A stretch of DNA of 19,238 nt. Source: CAKSFT01 sp045603125. Lineage in GTDB: Bacteria; Bacillota; Clostridia; UBA1381. The first letter of the stretch is position 1. Each line of letters opens with the position of its first letter. A program made the position numbers and the translations under genes. The notes beneath the pieces were generated by a model that did no database searches, was not told the origin of the DNA, and saw nothing but the letters and a program-made list of their open reading frames with translations. This document shows positions 7,256-15,177 of the stretch, piece after piece. The DNA is taken from assembly GCA_045603125.1 (NCBI GenBank), contig JAZULN010000083.1, positions 1-19,238 on the forward strand, read 5' to 3'.

Positions 7256-8110
7256 TTGTTAAATATTTATGGAACAACTGAAATCAATGAGGATAATATG
7301 TATACAAAGGAGGAACTTATAGACATAAATTGCCCTCTCCATAGTCATTATAGCATTGAGGTGATACTTTTAAAAGCCGGAGAGTTGGTTGTTGAAGTAA
7401 ACGGAGCCGAATATACCCTCAAGAAAAACGAAATAATACTTATAATGCCCTTTGAGCCACATAAATTTATAACCCCCGAAAATTCTAAAACCATAATTTT
7501 ATCTATCACGCCAAGCGTTTTTCCCGAATATAAATCGGTTTTTGAAAATAAACGCCCGAAAAACCCAAAGATTAAGGTGGAAGAAAGGGAATTTTCATCA
7601 ATTCAGGATCACATAAAGCTCATTGATAAAAATAATATTATAGATATAAAATGTGCTTTTTATATGATCTTTAGTGCATTTATAAACACTTGCGAGTTTA
7701 TAGACCAAACCATGCCTGCCGAGATGTTCAGAAAAGCAATTATCTACATAAACACCCACCCGTCAACAAACATCACCCTAAAGGAGCTTGCCCGGGAGCT
7801 TCATGTAAGCTATGTCTATCTTAGTCGGGTTTTTAACAAAAACACCCTCTCGGGGTTCTCGTCATTTTTAAATAGTTTTCGTCTTGATAACTCTGTAAGG
7901 CTTTTAAAAAACACCAACAAAACCATTGGCGAGATAGCCTACGAGTGTGGGTTTGGGAGTATCCGGAACTTTAACAGAGTCTTTAAAAACGAGTTATCCT
8001 GCACACCGAAGGAATTCCGAAACAGTATTGGAAAAAACAACGAATGGAAATATTACGACAACGAAACGATTGTGGAATTTGAGAATGAGTCGAGAAAAGT
8101 TGTAAAATAA
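7256..8110 (+). CDS. AraC family transcriptional regulator 1
   Basis: About 284 residues from the TTG at 7256, chosen because AAGGTGG lies eight bases upstream; an in-frame TTG at 7220 lacks such a site. The N-terminal part is a cupin sensor domain (CPLHSHYSIEVILLKAGELVVEVNG, then MPFEPHKF) expected to bind a sugar or sugar acid. The C-terminal 100 residues form the double helix-turn-helix: ITLKELARELHVSYVYLSRVF and TIGEIAYECGFGSIRNFNRVFKNELSCTPKEFR, with the typical AraC signature. It is divergent from the GH28-EamA operon and probably controls it. A terminator follows at once. Confidence 0.92.
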   Translation: MLNIYGTTEINEDNMYTKEELIDINCPLHSHYSIEVILLKAGELVVEVNGAEYTLKKNEIILIMPFEPHKFITPENSKTIILSITPSVFPEYKSVFENKRPKNPKIKVEEREFSSIQDHIKLIDKNNIIDIKCAFYMIFSAFINTCEFIDQTMPAEMFRKAIIYINTHPSTNITLKELARELHVSYVYLSRVFNKNTLSGFSSFLNSFRLDNSVRLLKNTNKTIGEIAYECGFGSIRNFNRVFKNELSCTPKEFRNSIGKNNEWKYYDNETIVEFENESRKVVK

Positions 8111-8112
8111 GA

Positions 8113-8140
8113 AAGGCTTGTAAATTCTTCGAGCCTTTTT
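8113..8140 (+). terminator. Terminator of AraC regulator 1
   Basis: AAGGCTTG (8113-8120), a nine-base loop, CGAGCCTT (8130-8137), then Ts. It ends just before structured element copy 2. Confidence 0.75.
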
Positions 8141-8143
8141 CGT

Positions 8144-8297
8144 GGGGATAGGAAAAAATGTTTCAGAATGAAAAAATATAGCAAAAGCAAGGCTAAAGCC
8201 TTGCTTTTGGTTATCCGACAGCGTACAAGGGTACGCCGAGTGACTATATTTTTTTATAGCAAAAAGTTTTTGCGGTCTGGACTTTTTTTACATCCCC
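8144..8297. repeat. Structured element, copy 2 (possible ncRNA or 3'-UTR element)
   Basis: A 154-bp relative of 182-343. Plus-strand parts: outer stem GGGGAT/ATCCCC; TTCAGA/TCTGGA; ATGAAAAAATATAG with CTATATTTTTTTAT; hairpin CAAAAGCAAGGC-TAAA-GCCTTGCTTTTG; conserved GCGTAC-AAGG-GTACGC; and a short GCAAAA/TTTTGC hairpin. Several stems differ in sequence from copy 1 yet still pair. It lies between convergent genes, ending four bases before the stop codon of the minus-strand MFS gene, the same placement as copy 1 next to YhcH. Confidence 0.65.
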
Positions 8298-8301
8298 TTT
8301 A

Positions 8302-9555
8302 TTAAAATCTGTTTTTTACAAACTTCTTCCATTTTGGAGTCATTATAAAACAACAAACTGCGGCCAAAAGTGCCATAACTGTCCACATAATTATAATTAT
8401 ATTCCAACTATAGTTTTCTGCCATAAAGCCCCAGAGCCAACTTGAGATTATGCCGGCAGCTGTGGCAACAGAGTTAATCAGACCTGCAATCATTCCGGCT
8501 TTATTATACTTTGTGTATGCCGCCGGGATTTCTACAGTATTAAACTGATGAATCGAACCCTTAAAGGTATTGGTGACGGTTATAAATAAAACTATAAAAA
8601 TCATCGGAATCCCGCCGATAAAAGCAGATGCCGCCAAAAACGGTACGGTAAATAAGAATAACATTCCCACCGCTGTTGTCTGCAATTTAAATACCCTTGG
8701 GTAAAGTAATATAACCCAGACTACCGCCGCAAGGTTTGCAATAGTCGAAATTGTTGTCATAAGGCTGGAAATCGCAGGTGAAACACCATAACTTTCCATT
8801 ATCATAGTCGGCATCCAACTTCCAATACCGCCACTTATAAGGCTTCTTACAAATATCGGGATTATGTATAAAAACGCACCACTCATAGCCAACAATTTAA
8901 AGCCACTGATATTTCCTCCCGCCACATCGGTATTTTTTTCTGGTGTTTTTTCAGTCGATATCTCTATAGTTTTTGTAACCGCCTTTTTCTTGGCATAAAC
9001 CACTGTAATCATAAAAATCACAGTCGCTACTGCCATTGATATATATGCCAATGTAAATAAACCTCTCCAGTTAGAAACTATGGCAGCACCCAAGTAACTG
9101 ATGATTGAGCCGACAGTAATACCCAACGGCAGGATGTATCTCCATGTTCCTCGATGGTCTTTATTTACATATTCGGATAAAATTCTAAGAAGTGCCGGCC
9201 AGATACCAAACTGTGCAATACCGCATACACCACGGGCTATAAAGATTACCCAATAGGTCGGGTTTATTGACATTGCAATATTTGCAAAAATTGTAACTAT
9301 TGTGCCGAGCAGGATTATCTTAAAAGGCGATACCTTATCAACAAAATAACTTCCAACAATCTGGGATAAACAATATGTAATATTAAAACTTGTAGCAATT
9401 ACGCCTGCCTGGCTTTTGGTAAAATAGCCTTCATTTATTATGCCGACTATTGCCGCACTATAAGCATTTCTTGTAAGACCAATAATGATGTAGGTTATAA
9501 AACACACTATTACCAAAATTAGGCTTGCACGTTTGTCTTCCAGATATTTTGTCAT
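8302..9555 (-). CDS. MFS transporter, organophosphate:phosphate antiporter-like
   Basis: About 417 residues from the ATG reading MTKYLEDKRA, which has GAGGAAAGGAAG just upstream. A start 12 codons earlier would overlap that site. Twelve hydrophobic segments are split by a charged loop around residues 189-215. Arg29 in GLTRNAYS and Arg237 in FVRSLISGGIGSWMPT align with the two substrate-binding arginines of GlpT/UhpT, suggesting an anionic substrate such as a uronide or sugar phosphate. It is divergent from AraC regulator 2, which is followed by beta-glucuronidase, so glucuronide import is the natural guess (inference). Other MFS anion families, such as hexuronate transporters, remain possible. 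Confidence 0.88.
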   Translation of the reverse strand: MTKYLEDKRASLILVIVCFITYIIIGLTRNAYSAAIVGIINEGYFTKSQAGVIATSFNITYCLSQIVGSYFVDKVSPFKIILLGTIVTIFANIAMSINPTYWVIFIARGVCGIAQFGIWPALLRILSEYVNKDHRGTWRYILPLGITVGSIISYLGAAIVSNWRGLFTLAYISMAVATVIFMITVVYAKKKAVTKTIEISTEKTPEKNTDVAGGNISGFKLLAMSGAFLYIIPIFVRSLISGGIGSWMPTMIMESYGVSPAISSLMTTISTIANLAAVVWVILLYPRVFKLQTTAVGMLFLFTVPFLAASAFIGGIPMIFIVLFITVTNTFKGSIHQFNTVEIPAAYTKYNKAGMIAGLINSVATAAGIISSWLWGFMAENYSWNIIIIMWTVMALLAAVCCFIMTPKWKKFVKNRF

Positions 9556-9622
9556 AGTTATCTTCCTTTCCTCGCTTCTAAAAAGACTCAAAAACTCATA
9601 CTCTACCCATTTTATTACATTG

Positions 9623-9651
9623 ATTATAATGAACTAATCTTAAAAATTCAA
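9623..9651 (-). promoter_or_regulatory. Promoter for MFS transporter
   Basis: On the minus strand TTGAAT (9646-9651), 17 bases, then TATAAT (9623-9628), about 70 bases upstream of the chosen start. Confidence 0.65.
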
Positions 9652-9670
9652 TAAACAAAAGAATTATATA

Positions 9671-9699
9671 TGGACAAAATAACTTTTTTTTGATAAAAT
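9671..9699 (+). promoter_or_regulatory. Promoter for AraC-type regulator 2
   Basis: TGGACA (9671-9676), 17 bases, then TAAAAT (9694-9699), just upstream of a GGGGAGG ribosome binding site. Confidence 0.55.
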
Positions 9700-9734
9700 G
9701 TTTTTGAAAAACAAACTCCGGGGAGGTTTTTAAT

Positions 9735-10583
9735 ATGCAAGGCATACATTTAAAGTTCGAGGATTTGCCAAAAATCGGTTTTGCCCATCATTTTCATGCG
9801 GAGAATTATTCTCAAATGTATAACATAAAAGACGATAGTTTCGAGATTGTGTATATCAAAGCCGGCGAGGTTTCAATAGAACTCTACGATAAAACCTACG
9901 ACATTGAGCCGGGGAGTATTCTGGTTTTATTCCGCCGCCTTCCAATCAGGCTTTATTCAAAAAAAGGGGTCCCCCACTCCCATTGCAGTGTGCAGATAAA
10001 GGCATCGGGGAATGTCGAATTTGTCGACTCGGATTTCCAGATTCCAAAAGACTCATCACGCGGGATAATGCTCCCCTTTATAACTCCGCCATGTCAGGAG
10101 AATGAACTGATAAAAAAAGACCTCTATTCTATAACATCACTACTTGGCGGTGCAAGTGAGTCGGGAAAATTCTCAGCATCTTTATGTGCCATGGGGATAC
10201 TTTCCAGATTGGACAGTATGTATATACAAAAAATTTATGCAAAGAAGAATAATTCCTCACTTCTTGACTATAAAATCAAACAATATATTTCAAGAAATAT
10301 CAGCAAAGACCTGTCTTTGGCAAATTTATCCGAGGCACTCGGAAAATCCCCCAACTACTTAAATAGCGTTTTTAAAAAAATCAACGATATCGGTATTCAC
10401 CAATATATAAACCGCGAAAAGGTGAGAATAATCGGCGAATGTATTAAAAACCGCGGATTTTCCTTCCGCGAGGCTTGTGAGAGCGTGTCGGTCTACGATG
10501 TTTCTTATGGGTATCGCCTGTTTAAAAAACATTCAGGCCTGACCCCCGGTGCGTTTTTGGAAGGGCGTCAGTTAAATAAGTGA
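9735..10583 (+). CDS. AraC family transcriptional regulator 2
   Basis: A 282-residue protein with an N-terminal cupin-like sensor (residues about 10-100; FEIVYIKAGEVSIELYDKTYDIEPGSILVLF) and a C-terminal AraC DNA-binding domain. The first helix-turn-helix is LSLANLSEALGKSPNYLNSVFKK. The second, FSFREACESVSVYDVSYGYRLFKKHSGLTPGAF, is more diverged than usual but keeps the LFKKHSGLTPGAF end. GGGGAGG precedes the ATG. It lies between the divergent MFS gene and the downstream beta-glucuronidase gene, so it probably senses a glucuronide and controls both. It is not closely similar to AraC regulator 1 in the sensor domain. Confidence 0.9.
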   Translation: MQGIHLKFEDLPKIGFAHHFHAENYSQMYNIKDDSFEIVYIKAGEVSIELYDKTYDIEPGSILVLFRRLPIRLYSKKGVPHSHCSVQIKASGNVEFVDSDFQIPKDSSRGIMLPFITPPCQENELIKKDLYSITSLLGGASESGKFSASLCAMGILSRLDSMYIQKIYAKKNNSSLLDYKIKQYISRNISKDLSLANLSEALGKSPNYLNSVFKKINDIGIHQYINREKVRIIGECIKNRGFSFREACESVSVYDVSYGYRLFKKHSGLTPGAFLEGRQLNK

Positions 10584-10640
10584 TTTATATGCAAAAATAA
10601 TTGTCATTACTTCATTTTTGTGGATATATTCCCGCCTCAC

Positions 10641-10668
10641 TTGAAGTCACGGAGAAAAATGATATAAT
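10641..10668 (+). promoter_or_regulatory. Promoter for beta-glucuronidase
   Basis: TTGAAG (10641-10646), 16 bases, then TATAAT (10663-10668). A second ATATAAT follows at about 10674-10680. It gives the gene its own start point downstream of AraC regulator 2. Confidence 0.6.
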
Positions 10669-10708
10669 TAATGATATAATTATTAAAATCAAACTTGGAG
10701 GACATAAA

Positions 10709-12457
10709 ATGGATAGGTTGTTCAAAAGAAGTAAATCAGCAAAATTCACCTCACTCAATAAGATGTGGGATTTTATTACCGACCCCGACAAAAAGGGTAT
10801 CGATGAGAAATGGTTTGAATCCTTCCCCGAAAAAAGTGTACCGATGAGCGTTCCATCTTGTTGGAATACCACCCTCGGATATTTCAGATATGTTGGTACT
10901 GCGTGGTATAGAACCCGGTTTTCAACCGATTCCGACTCGGTACGCATAATTTTTGATGCCGTATCAAACGAGTGCGATGTTTATATAGATGGGAAACATA
11001 TAGGATATCACTATGGAGCTTTTGTAGAGTTCAGTTTTGATGCCGAAAATATCGGAAAGGGTACACACGAACTTGTGGTTAGAGTTGATAACACCACCAA
11101 CACCACCAACACCATTCCCCACACCAACACCGATTGGTATAACTATGGCGGAATCTGCCGGACTGTGGGTATTCTTGAGCTGGATAATTGTAACATCCAT
11201 TCAGTAATCTGCAAATACGATTTGTCGGAAGACCTTAAAAATGCATCTTTAAAAATCATATCCGATATCGCCACCCAAAACCCTGTAACCGACGACTTGC
11301 AAATCGAAATCAACGGGCAAAGTGTTTACAAAAAGACGATAACTATAGACGGAAAATCGGAATACATAGCAGAAGGTATATATTTAGAAAACGTAAAGCT
11401 TTGGGATATAAACAAACCAAATCTTTATTATATCACAGTAAAGTTTGGCGGTGCTGACCTTACCGACCGCATCGGATTTCGTAAGATTGAGGCAAGAGGC
11501 AAAGACCTTTTCTTAAATAACCGAAAAATTAAAATAATCGGCGTTTGCCGTCACGAAATCCACCCTGACTGGGGATTTGCGATGCCATTTGAACTGATAA
11601 AGAAGGATATTGATATAATCCGTGACATGAACTGTAATGCGGTTCGAGCGGCCCACTACCCACACAACCAGAAAACCATCGACTACTGCGATGAATTAGG
11701 ACTTTTATTCTGGGAGGAAATTCCGCTTTGGGGAAATCTTCAAAGTTGGGCGGAATCTTTGAAAACCGAAAGTTTTATCGACCGGATTATGACAATGTTC
11801 AAAGAAATGATGAATCGTGATATGAACCATCCGAGCCTTATCTTCTGGGGATTATATAACGAAATAGATACATCTCTTCCACAAACCCGTGCCCTTACAG
11901 AGCGTATGGTGGAATATGTAAAATCACAAGATTTATCAAGACTTACATCCTATGCTACCTGCTCAATCCATCTTGGTAACCCTGCCGACATCTGCTCCGA
12001 CCTTGTGGATGTTGTTGGGTTTAACTTTTATCTCGGCTGGTTCCCAACCTCTAAGCAGGAGAGTTTTGAAGAGTTTATTATGAGAATGCGCGCTCAAACT
12101 GACAAAAATTCAGGCGGAAGAGAAATGCCGATGATGATGTCGGAATTTGGCGGTGCGGGATTAAAGGGTGCTTGTTCATTCGAGCAACAAAGATGGACCG
12201 AAAACTATCAGTCACTTCTTCTTACCAAGGGAATTGAGAGTTATTTCGGAAGTGACGAACTATGCGGCGGCTACATCTGGCAATTCTCCAACACCCAGTG
12301 TCAACCCCATTTTGAGACCCAAAGACCAGGGGGCGTAAACAACAAGGGTATGGTTGATGAATTCAGACGACCAAAGCTGGTTTTTGAAACAGTAAAGCAG
12401 TTATACTGTAAACTAAACCCTGACTCTGATAATGTAACCGAGATAGATTTATTCTAA
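10709..12457 (+). CDS. uidA: Beta-glucuronidase, glycoside hydrolase family 2
   Basis: About 582 residues from the ATG at 10709, which has TTGGAGGAC upstream; the open frame extends 36 codons further but that part covers the promoter. Domain order is GH2: N-terminal jelly roll (to about 180), immunoglobulin-like domain (about 180-275) and TIM barrel. The acid/base is Glu385 in WGLYNE and the nucleophile is Glu479 in MSEFGG. Asn544 and Lys546 in GVNNKG match the NxK pair of E. coli UidA that contacts the glucuronate carboxylate, which favours beta-glucuronidase over beta-galactosidase. The loop after the IPLWG strand is short, so it lacks the E. coli loop 1. There is no signal peptide, so it is cytoplasmic. 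It would release glucuronate from imported glucuronides. Confidence 0.92.
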   Translation: MDRLFKRSKSAKFTSLNKMWDFITDPDKKGIDEKWFESFPEKSVPMSVPSCWNTTLGYFRYVGTAWYRTRFSTDSDSVRIIFDAVSNECDVYIDGKHIGYHYGAFVEFSFDAENIGKGTHELVVRVDNTTNTTNTIPHTNTDWYNYGGICRTVGILELDNCNIHSVICKYDLSEDLKNASLKIISDIATQNPVTDDLQIEINGQSVYKKTITIDGKSEYIAEGIYLENVKLWDINKPNLYYITVKFGGADLTDRIGFRKIEARGKDLFLNNRKIKIIGVCRHEIHPDWGFAMPFELIKKDIDIIRDMNCNAVRAAHYPHNQKTIDYCDELGLLFWEEIPLWGNLQSWAESLKTESFIDRIMTMFKEMMNRDMNHPSLIFWGLYNEIDTSLPQTRALTERMVEYVKSQDLSRLTSYATCSIHLGNPADICSDLVDVVGFNFYLGWFPTSKQESFEEFIMRMRAQTDKNSGGREMPMMMSEFGGAGLKGACSFEQQRWTENYQSLLLTKGIESYFGSDELCGGYIWQFSNTQCQPHFETQRPGGVNNKGMVDEFRRPKLVFETVKQLYCKLNPDSDNVTEIDLF

Positions 12458-12502
12458 ATATATCATATGGGCAGAACTCCCTGCCCTCTCTCTTCTAAAA
12501 CT

Positions 12503-12532
12503 AAAAAAGCACTTCCGAAGAAGTGCTTTTTT
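12503..12532. terminator. Bidirectional terminator
   Basis: GCACTTC (12509-12515), loop CGAA-type, GAAGTGC (12520-12526), flanked by AAAAAA and TTTTTT. It serves the converging beta-glucuronidase and antiporter genes. Confidence 0.85.
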
Positions 12533-12534
12533 AA

Positions 12535-13797
12535 TTAGAATAGAATTATCAAAAACTGTGCTACAAATACTACCGCAATTAAGGCTATCGGATAGGTTGC
12601 AGCATAGGCTGCCGCAACGTCTTCTGTACCCGTTGTGTTAATTAAAGTGCCAAGTGCCGGAGTACTGGTCATACCGCCGGTAATCGAGCCAAGGTTGTTT
12701 AATAGGCTAAGCTTTAGCACATACTTCGCAAATAGGTATCCTAAAATCATAGGAATGGTGGTCATTACAGCACCGTAAACAAAATACATCGGGTCGAAGT
12801 TTTCAACGAATTCCGCACCACCCGGTACACCTGCACCAAGCAAGAAGAATACAAGTCCCAGTTCTCTGAAAAGCTTTAGTGCAGTATCCTTTGGCATAAT
12901 TGATACCTTTCCGATTCTTCCAAAGTGACCCATAACTAACGATGCAAGCAAGCATCCGCCTGTTGAGGTAAGCGAGAAACAAGTTCCCGAAAGACCATCG
13001 GCTGATAGCGGAATCTTAACCTTTCCAAGGATTGTTCCCAAAACTGCCGCTAATGCAAAAACCGCAACGCCATATCCGTCAATCTCCATAAGCTTTCCTG
13101 CAAACGACTTTTTATTCTCGCCACTCTCTGCCTGAACCAGCTTTGCTCTTTCTTCTTCCATGTTAGCCTTTGTAAGCTTTGGTATGATTTGTATAAATAA
13201 TACAACCCCTATAACACCGAAGATATATGCAATACCATAGCCTACCGATACAAGACTTTGGAACTCTGTTGCAACGGTCGCTTTTGCCGCCGAGAAAGCA
13301 GGGGTTGATGTTAAAGCACCGGCTAATAGTCCTGTAATCATAGCAGTAAATCCTTCAGAATTTTGGATAGACGAACCAAAACCGATTACCTTTCCTATGT
13401 AAATACATCCAACTGCCGCAAGTCCACCCGATATGATGATAACCAACCCTAAAAGCACATATGACTTAAAGTTCTTTTTAAAATTCCCGAAAAACTTAGG
13501 TCCTGCGATAAATCCAACTGCAGTAACAAACATTATAAGTCCAAGACTTTCTATGGTTTCTAAGGCTTTATCTGCAAATCCCACATCAGTCGCACCCTTT
13601 ATTACCAACTGGCTCTCAAGGGGACCGTAAAAAAGAGCACCGAATAAAAGTGCTACGATAAATACTCCCGCATCACCAAGCGACACACCCTTGATGGTTA
13701 TACGACCCAAAAGGTAACCCACAAATAAAATTAAAAATACCGAAAACATAAAAAAAGATATGCCGGTAACCGGAATAACTCCACCAAACAAATTCAT
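12535..13797 (-). CDS. AspT/YidE/YbjL-type antiporter lacking TrkA-C domains
   Basis: A 420-residue membrane protein of the aspartate:alanine exchanger (AAEx) family. Two homologous membrane halves carry the paired motifs GLLAGALTSTPAF (156-168) and TGGMTSTPALGTL (373-385). Family members such as AspT and YidE are about 540-560 residues because two TrkA-C domains sit between the halves. Here the link is only a charged loop of about 35 residues (206-240), so the cytosolic ligand-sensing part is absent. The sequence runs cleanly through the loop, so this is not a frameshift. It probably exchanges amino or carboxylic acids. It has its own consensus promoter, and a terminator separates it from the GntR gene upstream. 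The GntR regulator and cyclodeaminase-type gene nearby suggest an amino-acid substrate (inference). Confidence 0.88.
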   Translation of the reverse strand: MNLFGGVIPVTGISFFMFSVFLILFVGYLLGRITIKGVSLGDAGVFIVALLFGALFYGPLESQLVIKGATDVGFADKALETIESLGLIMFVTAVGFIAGPKFFGNFKKNFKSYVLLGLVIIISGGLAAVGCIYIGKVIGFGSSIQNSEGFTAMITGLLAGALTSTPAFSAAKATVATEFQSLVSVGYGIAYIFGVIGVVLFIQIIPKLTKANMEEERAKLVQAESGENKKSFAGKLMEIDGYGVAVFALAAVLGTILGKVKIPLSADGLSGTCFSLTSTGGCLLASLVMGHFGRIGKVSIMPKDTALKLFRELGLVFFLLGAGVPGGAEFVENFDPMYFVYGAVMTTIPMILGYLFAKYVLKLSLLNNLGSITGGMTSTPALGTLINTTGTEDVAAAYAATYPIALIAVVFVAQFLIILF

Positions 13798-13834
13798 AAA
13801 AAAAGACCTCTTTTCAATTAATTATTCGCCCATT

Positions 13835-13863
13835 ATTATACTAGATATTTTAGCGTTTGTCAA
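13835..13863 (-). promoter_or_regulatory. Promoter for AspT-like antiporter
   Basis: On the minus strand TTGACA (13858-13863), 17 bases, then TATAAT (13835-13840), a full consensus. An AGAGG ribosome binding site follows before the ATG at 13797. Confidence 0.8.
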
Positions 13864-13887
13864 TTAGTTATCAAGGATAATCTAAAT

Positions 13888-13920
13888 AAAAAGGCGAATT
13901 TTAGAAAATTTCGCCTTTTT
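13888..13920. terminator. Terminator downstream of GntR gene
   Basis: AAAAAGGCGAA pairs with TTCGCCTTTTT, with an inner TTTT/AAAA stem. It separates the GntR gene from the antiporter on the minus strand. Confidence 0.75.
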
Positions 13921-13944
13921 ATCATAATTTATTATTGAATTTTA

Positions 13945-14625
13945 TCAAAGATACTCCGAATAGTCGGTCATCAAGTGTTTTTCCATCAGTTCCTTAGCCA
14001 GTTTTTCGTCCTGATTTATTATGGCATCTAGGATTTCCCTATGCTTATCCAGATCCCTTATGTAAACCTCGCTTGTTAAGAAATCCTTTTCACGCATCTT
14101 TAAAAGCTTAAGTGATATTGAATCGTGAAACTGAATAATTGCCCGGTTTTTACAAGCTCTGATTAGACTTGCGTGAAAACTGTGACCGAGTCTTAAAAGC
14201 TTTAGCTTGTCAGTTACCCCTTCCATGCTCTCTATTGCGTTTTTCATACTCTTAATATCTTCATCTGTTCGTCTTTTTGCAGCCATCGCCGCCGCCTGTG
14301 GCTCTAAAACAACACGGATTTCGATTAGTTCTGATAGCATGGTTTCATCCATCAAAACCTCGCCCAAGTCGATATTTGCAATGGCAATCAGGGCATTTTC
14401 CGAAACAATGGTGCCTTTTCCGGCGGTAGCAGTTAGGATGTTTGCAAGCTGCAAGCCTTTAATCGCCTCTCTTACAGAACTTCTTCCCACGTTAAACATT
14501 GCGGCAAGCTCGGTCTCGGGCGGAAGCTGGCTTCCCTCGGGAAAAACGTTCTCTTTTATTAGCTTTGTTATCTCTTCAGCAACAAGTCCGTATTTTTGTT
14601 TGCTGACAATAGGCGTAATTTCCAT
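13945..14625 (-). CDS. GntR family regulator, FadR subfamily
   Basis: A 226-residue regulator. The winged helix-turn-helix (about 10-75) contains LPPETELAAMFNVGRSSVREAIKGL, the standard GntR signature. The C-terminal FCD ligand-binding domain (about 92-220) has LIEIRVVLEPQAAAMAAKR, SFHASLIRACKNRAIIQFHDSISLK and HREILDAI, with histidines expected for metal or carboxylate binding. FadR-type relatives respond to small organic or amino acids. A ribosome binding site (GAAAGGATG) precedes the ATG. A FadR-like operator lies in the promoter of the ornithine cyclodeaminase-type gene at 15400-15410, so that gene is the probable target. The antiporter may also be controlled, though no such site is evident in its promoter. 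Confidence 0.92.
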   Translation of the reverse strand: MEITPIVSKQKYGLVAEEITKLIKENVFPEGSQLPPETELAAMFNVGRSSVREAIKGLQLANILTATAGKGTIVSENALIAIANIDLGEVLMDETMLSELIEIRVVLEPQAAAMAAKRRTDEDIKSMKNAIESMEGVTDKLKLLRLGHSFHASLIRACKNRAIIQFHDSISLKLLKMREKDFLTSEVYIRDLDKHREILDAIINQDEKLAKELMEKHLMTDYSEYL

Positions 14626-14675
14626 CTTTTCATCCTTTCTTTGTTTATTTTAAAATGGCTTTTACATAAATTAGG

Positions 14676-14713
14676 GGCATCCTTTATATAAACACTTTGA
14701 AATCCCGGATGCC
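14676..14713. repeat. Inverted repeat GGCATCC/GGATGCC
   Basis: Seven-base arms at 14676-14682 and 14707-14713 lie upstream of the GntR gene and beside the DUF559 repeat unit. It may be a GntR operator or the edge of the inserted unit; the sequence does not decide. Confidence 0.35.
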
Positions 14714-14718
14714 TCGTA

Positions 14719-15153
14719 TCAAAGGCCCCCTTGCCTAAAGGGGGCTGTCAGCAAAGCTGACTGGGGGATTCCACGAGAAGTATCAGACGCAAGCTGACGG
14801 AGGGATTTTTTTACAACAATATCAATATATTGACAAACTCCATCAAAATTTCTATTTACTTCGTTGTTAGGTATTCTAATAACAACCAAATTTCTTTTTT
14901 CTATTTTTTCTGTCCTGACTTTATCTTTAAGTAAACCTTTTTCCTCATAATGCTGTGGGCCATCAAGTTCAATAATTAACCTTGCACTATGGCAATAAAA
15001 ATCTACTATGTAATTATCAATTACCTTTTGTCTTATAAACCTAACAGGGTATTCTCTTAAATAATCATACCAAAGATGTCGTTCTTCTTTTGTCATATTC
15101 TTACGCAATGTTCTTGCATTATTTGTTAAATCTGTGTTATGTTTTCTATCCAT
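14719..15153 (-). CDS. DUF559 endonuclease-like protein in a repeat unit
   Basis: About 144 residues from the ATG reading MDRKHNTDLT, which has GAGGG eight bases upstream; an in-frame GTG six codons earlier overlaps that site. It matches DUF559, a PD-(D/E)xK-fold family related to Vsr mismatch endonucleases. Key residues are Asp51 (VDFYC), Glu62 (IIELDG) and Gln67-His68 (PQHYE), followed by VIRIPNNEV. The core ends near residue 115. The remaining tail (SLRQLASDTSRGIPQSALLT...) is translated from the flanking repeat. Such genes nested in dispersed palindromes are frequent in gut Clostridia. Real nuclease activity is unproven. Confidence 0.85.
   Translation of the reverse strand: MDRKHNTDLTNNARTLRKNMTKEERHLWYDYLREYPVRFIRQKVIDNYIVDFYCHSARLIIELDGPQHYEEKGLLKDKVRTEKIEKRNLVVIRIPNNEVNRNFDGVCQYIDIVVKKSLRQLASDTSRGIPQSALLTAPFRQGGL
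14722..14805. repeat. Left inverted repeat of DUF559 unit
   Basis: Seen: CCCCC-TTGCCTAA-AGGGGG hairpin-like block, then GTCAGC-AAA-GCTGAC, then TGGGGGATTCC, and a second CAGACG...CTGACGGAGGGATT block. The same order occurs inverted at 15178-15275. The block also encodes the last 25 or so residues of the DUF559 protein. Confidence 0.7.
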
Positions 15154-15177
15154 ATTGAATTCCCTCGCCACTTCATG

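Noticed and set aside
10612..10947. Minus-strand open frame at the beta-glucuronidase start
   Set aside because: It is antisense to the promoter and 5' end of a well-supported GH2 gene and has no ribosome binding site of note.
14207..14653. 148-codon plus-strand open frame over the GntR gene
   Set aside because: It lies antisense to a clear GntR regulator, has low-complexity serine-rich sequence and no family resemblance.
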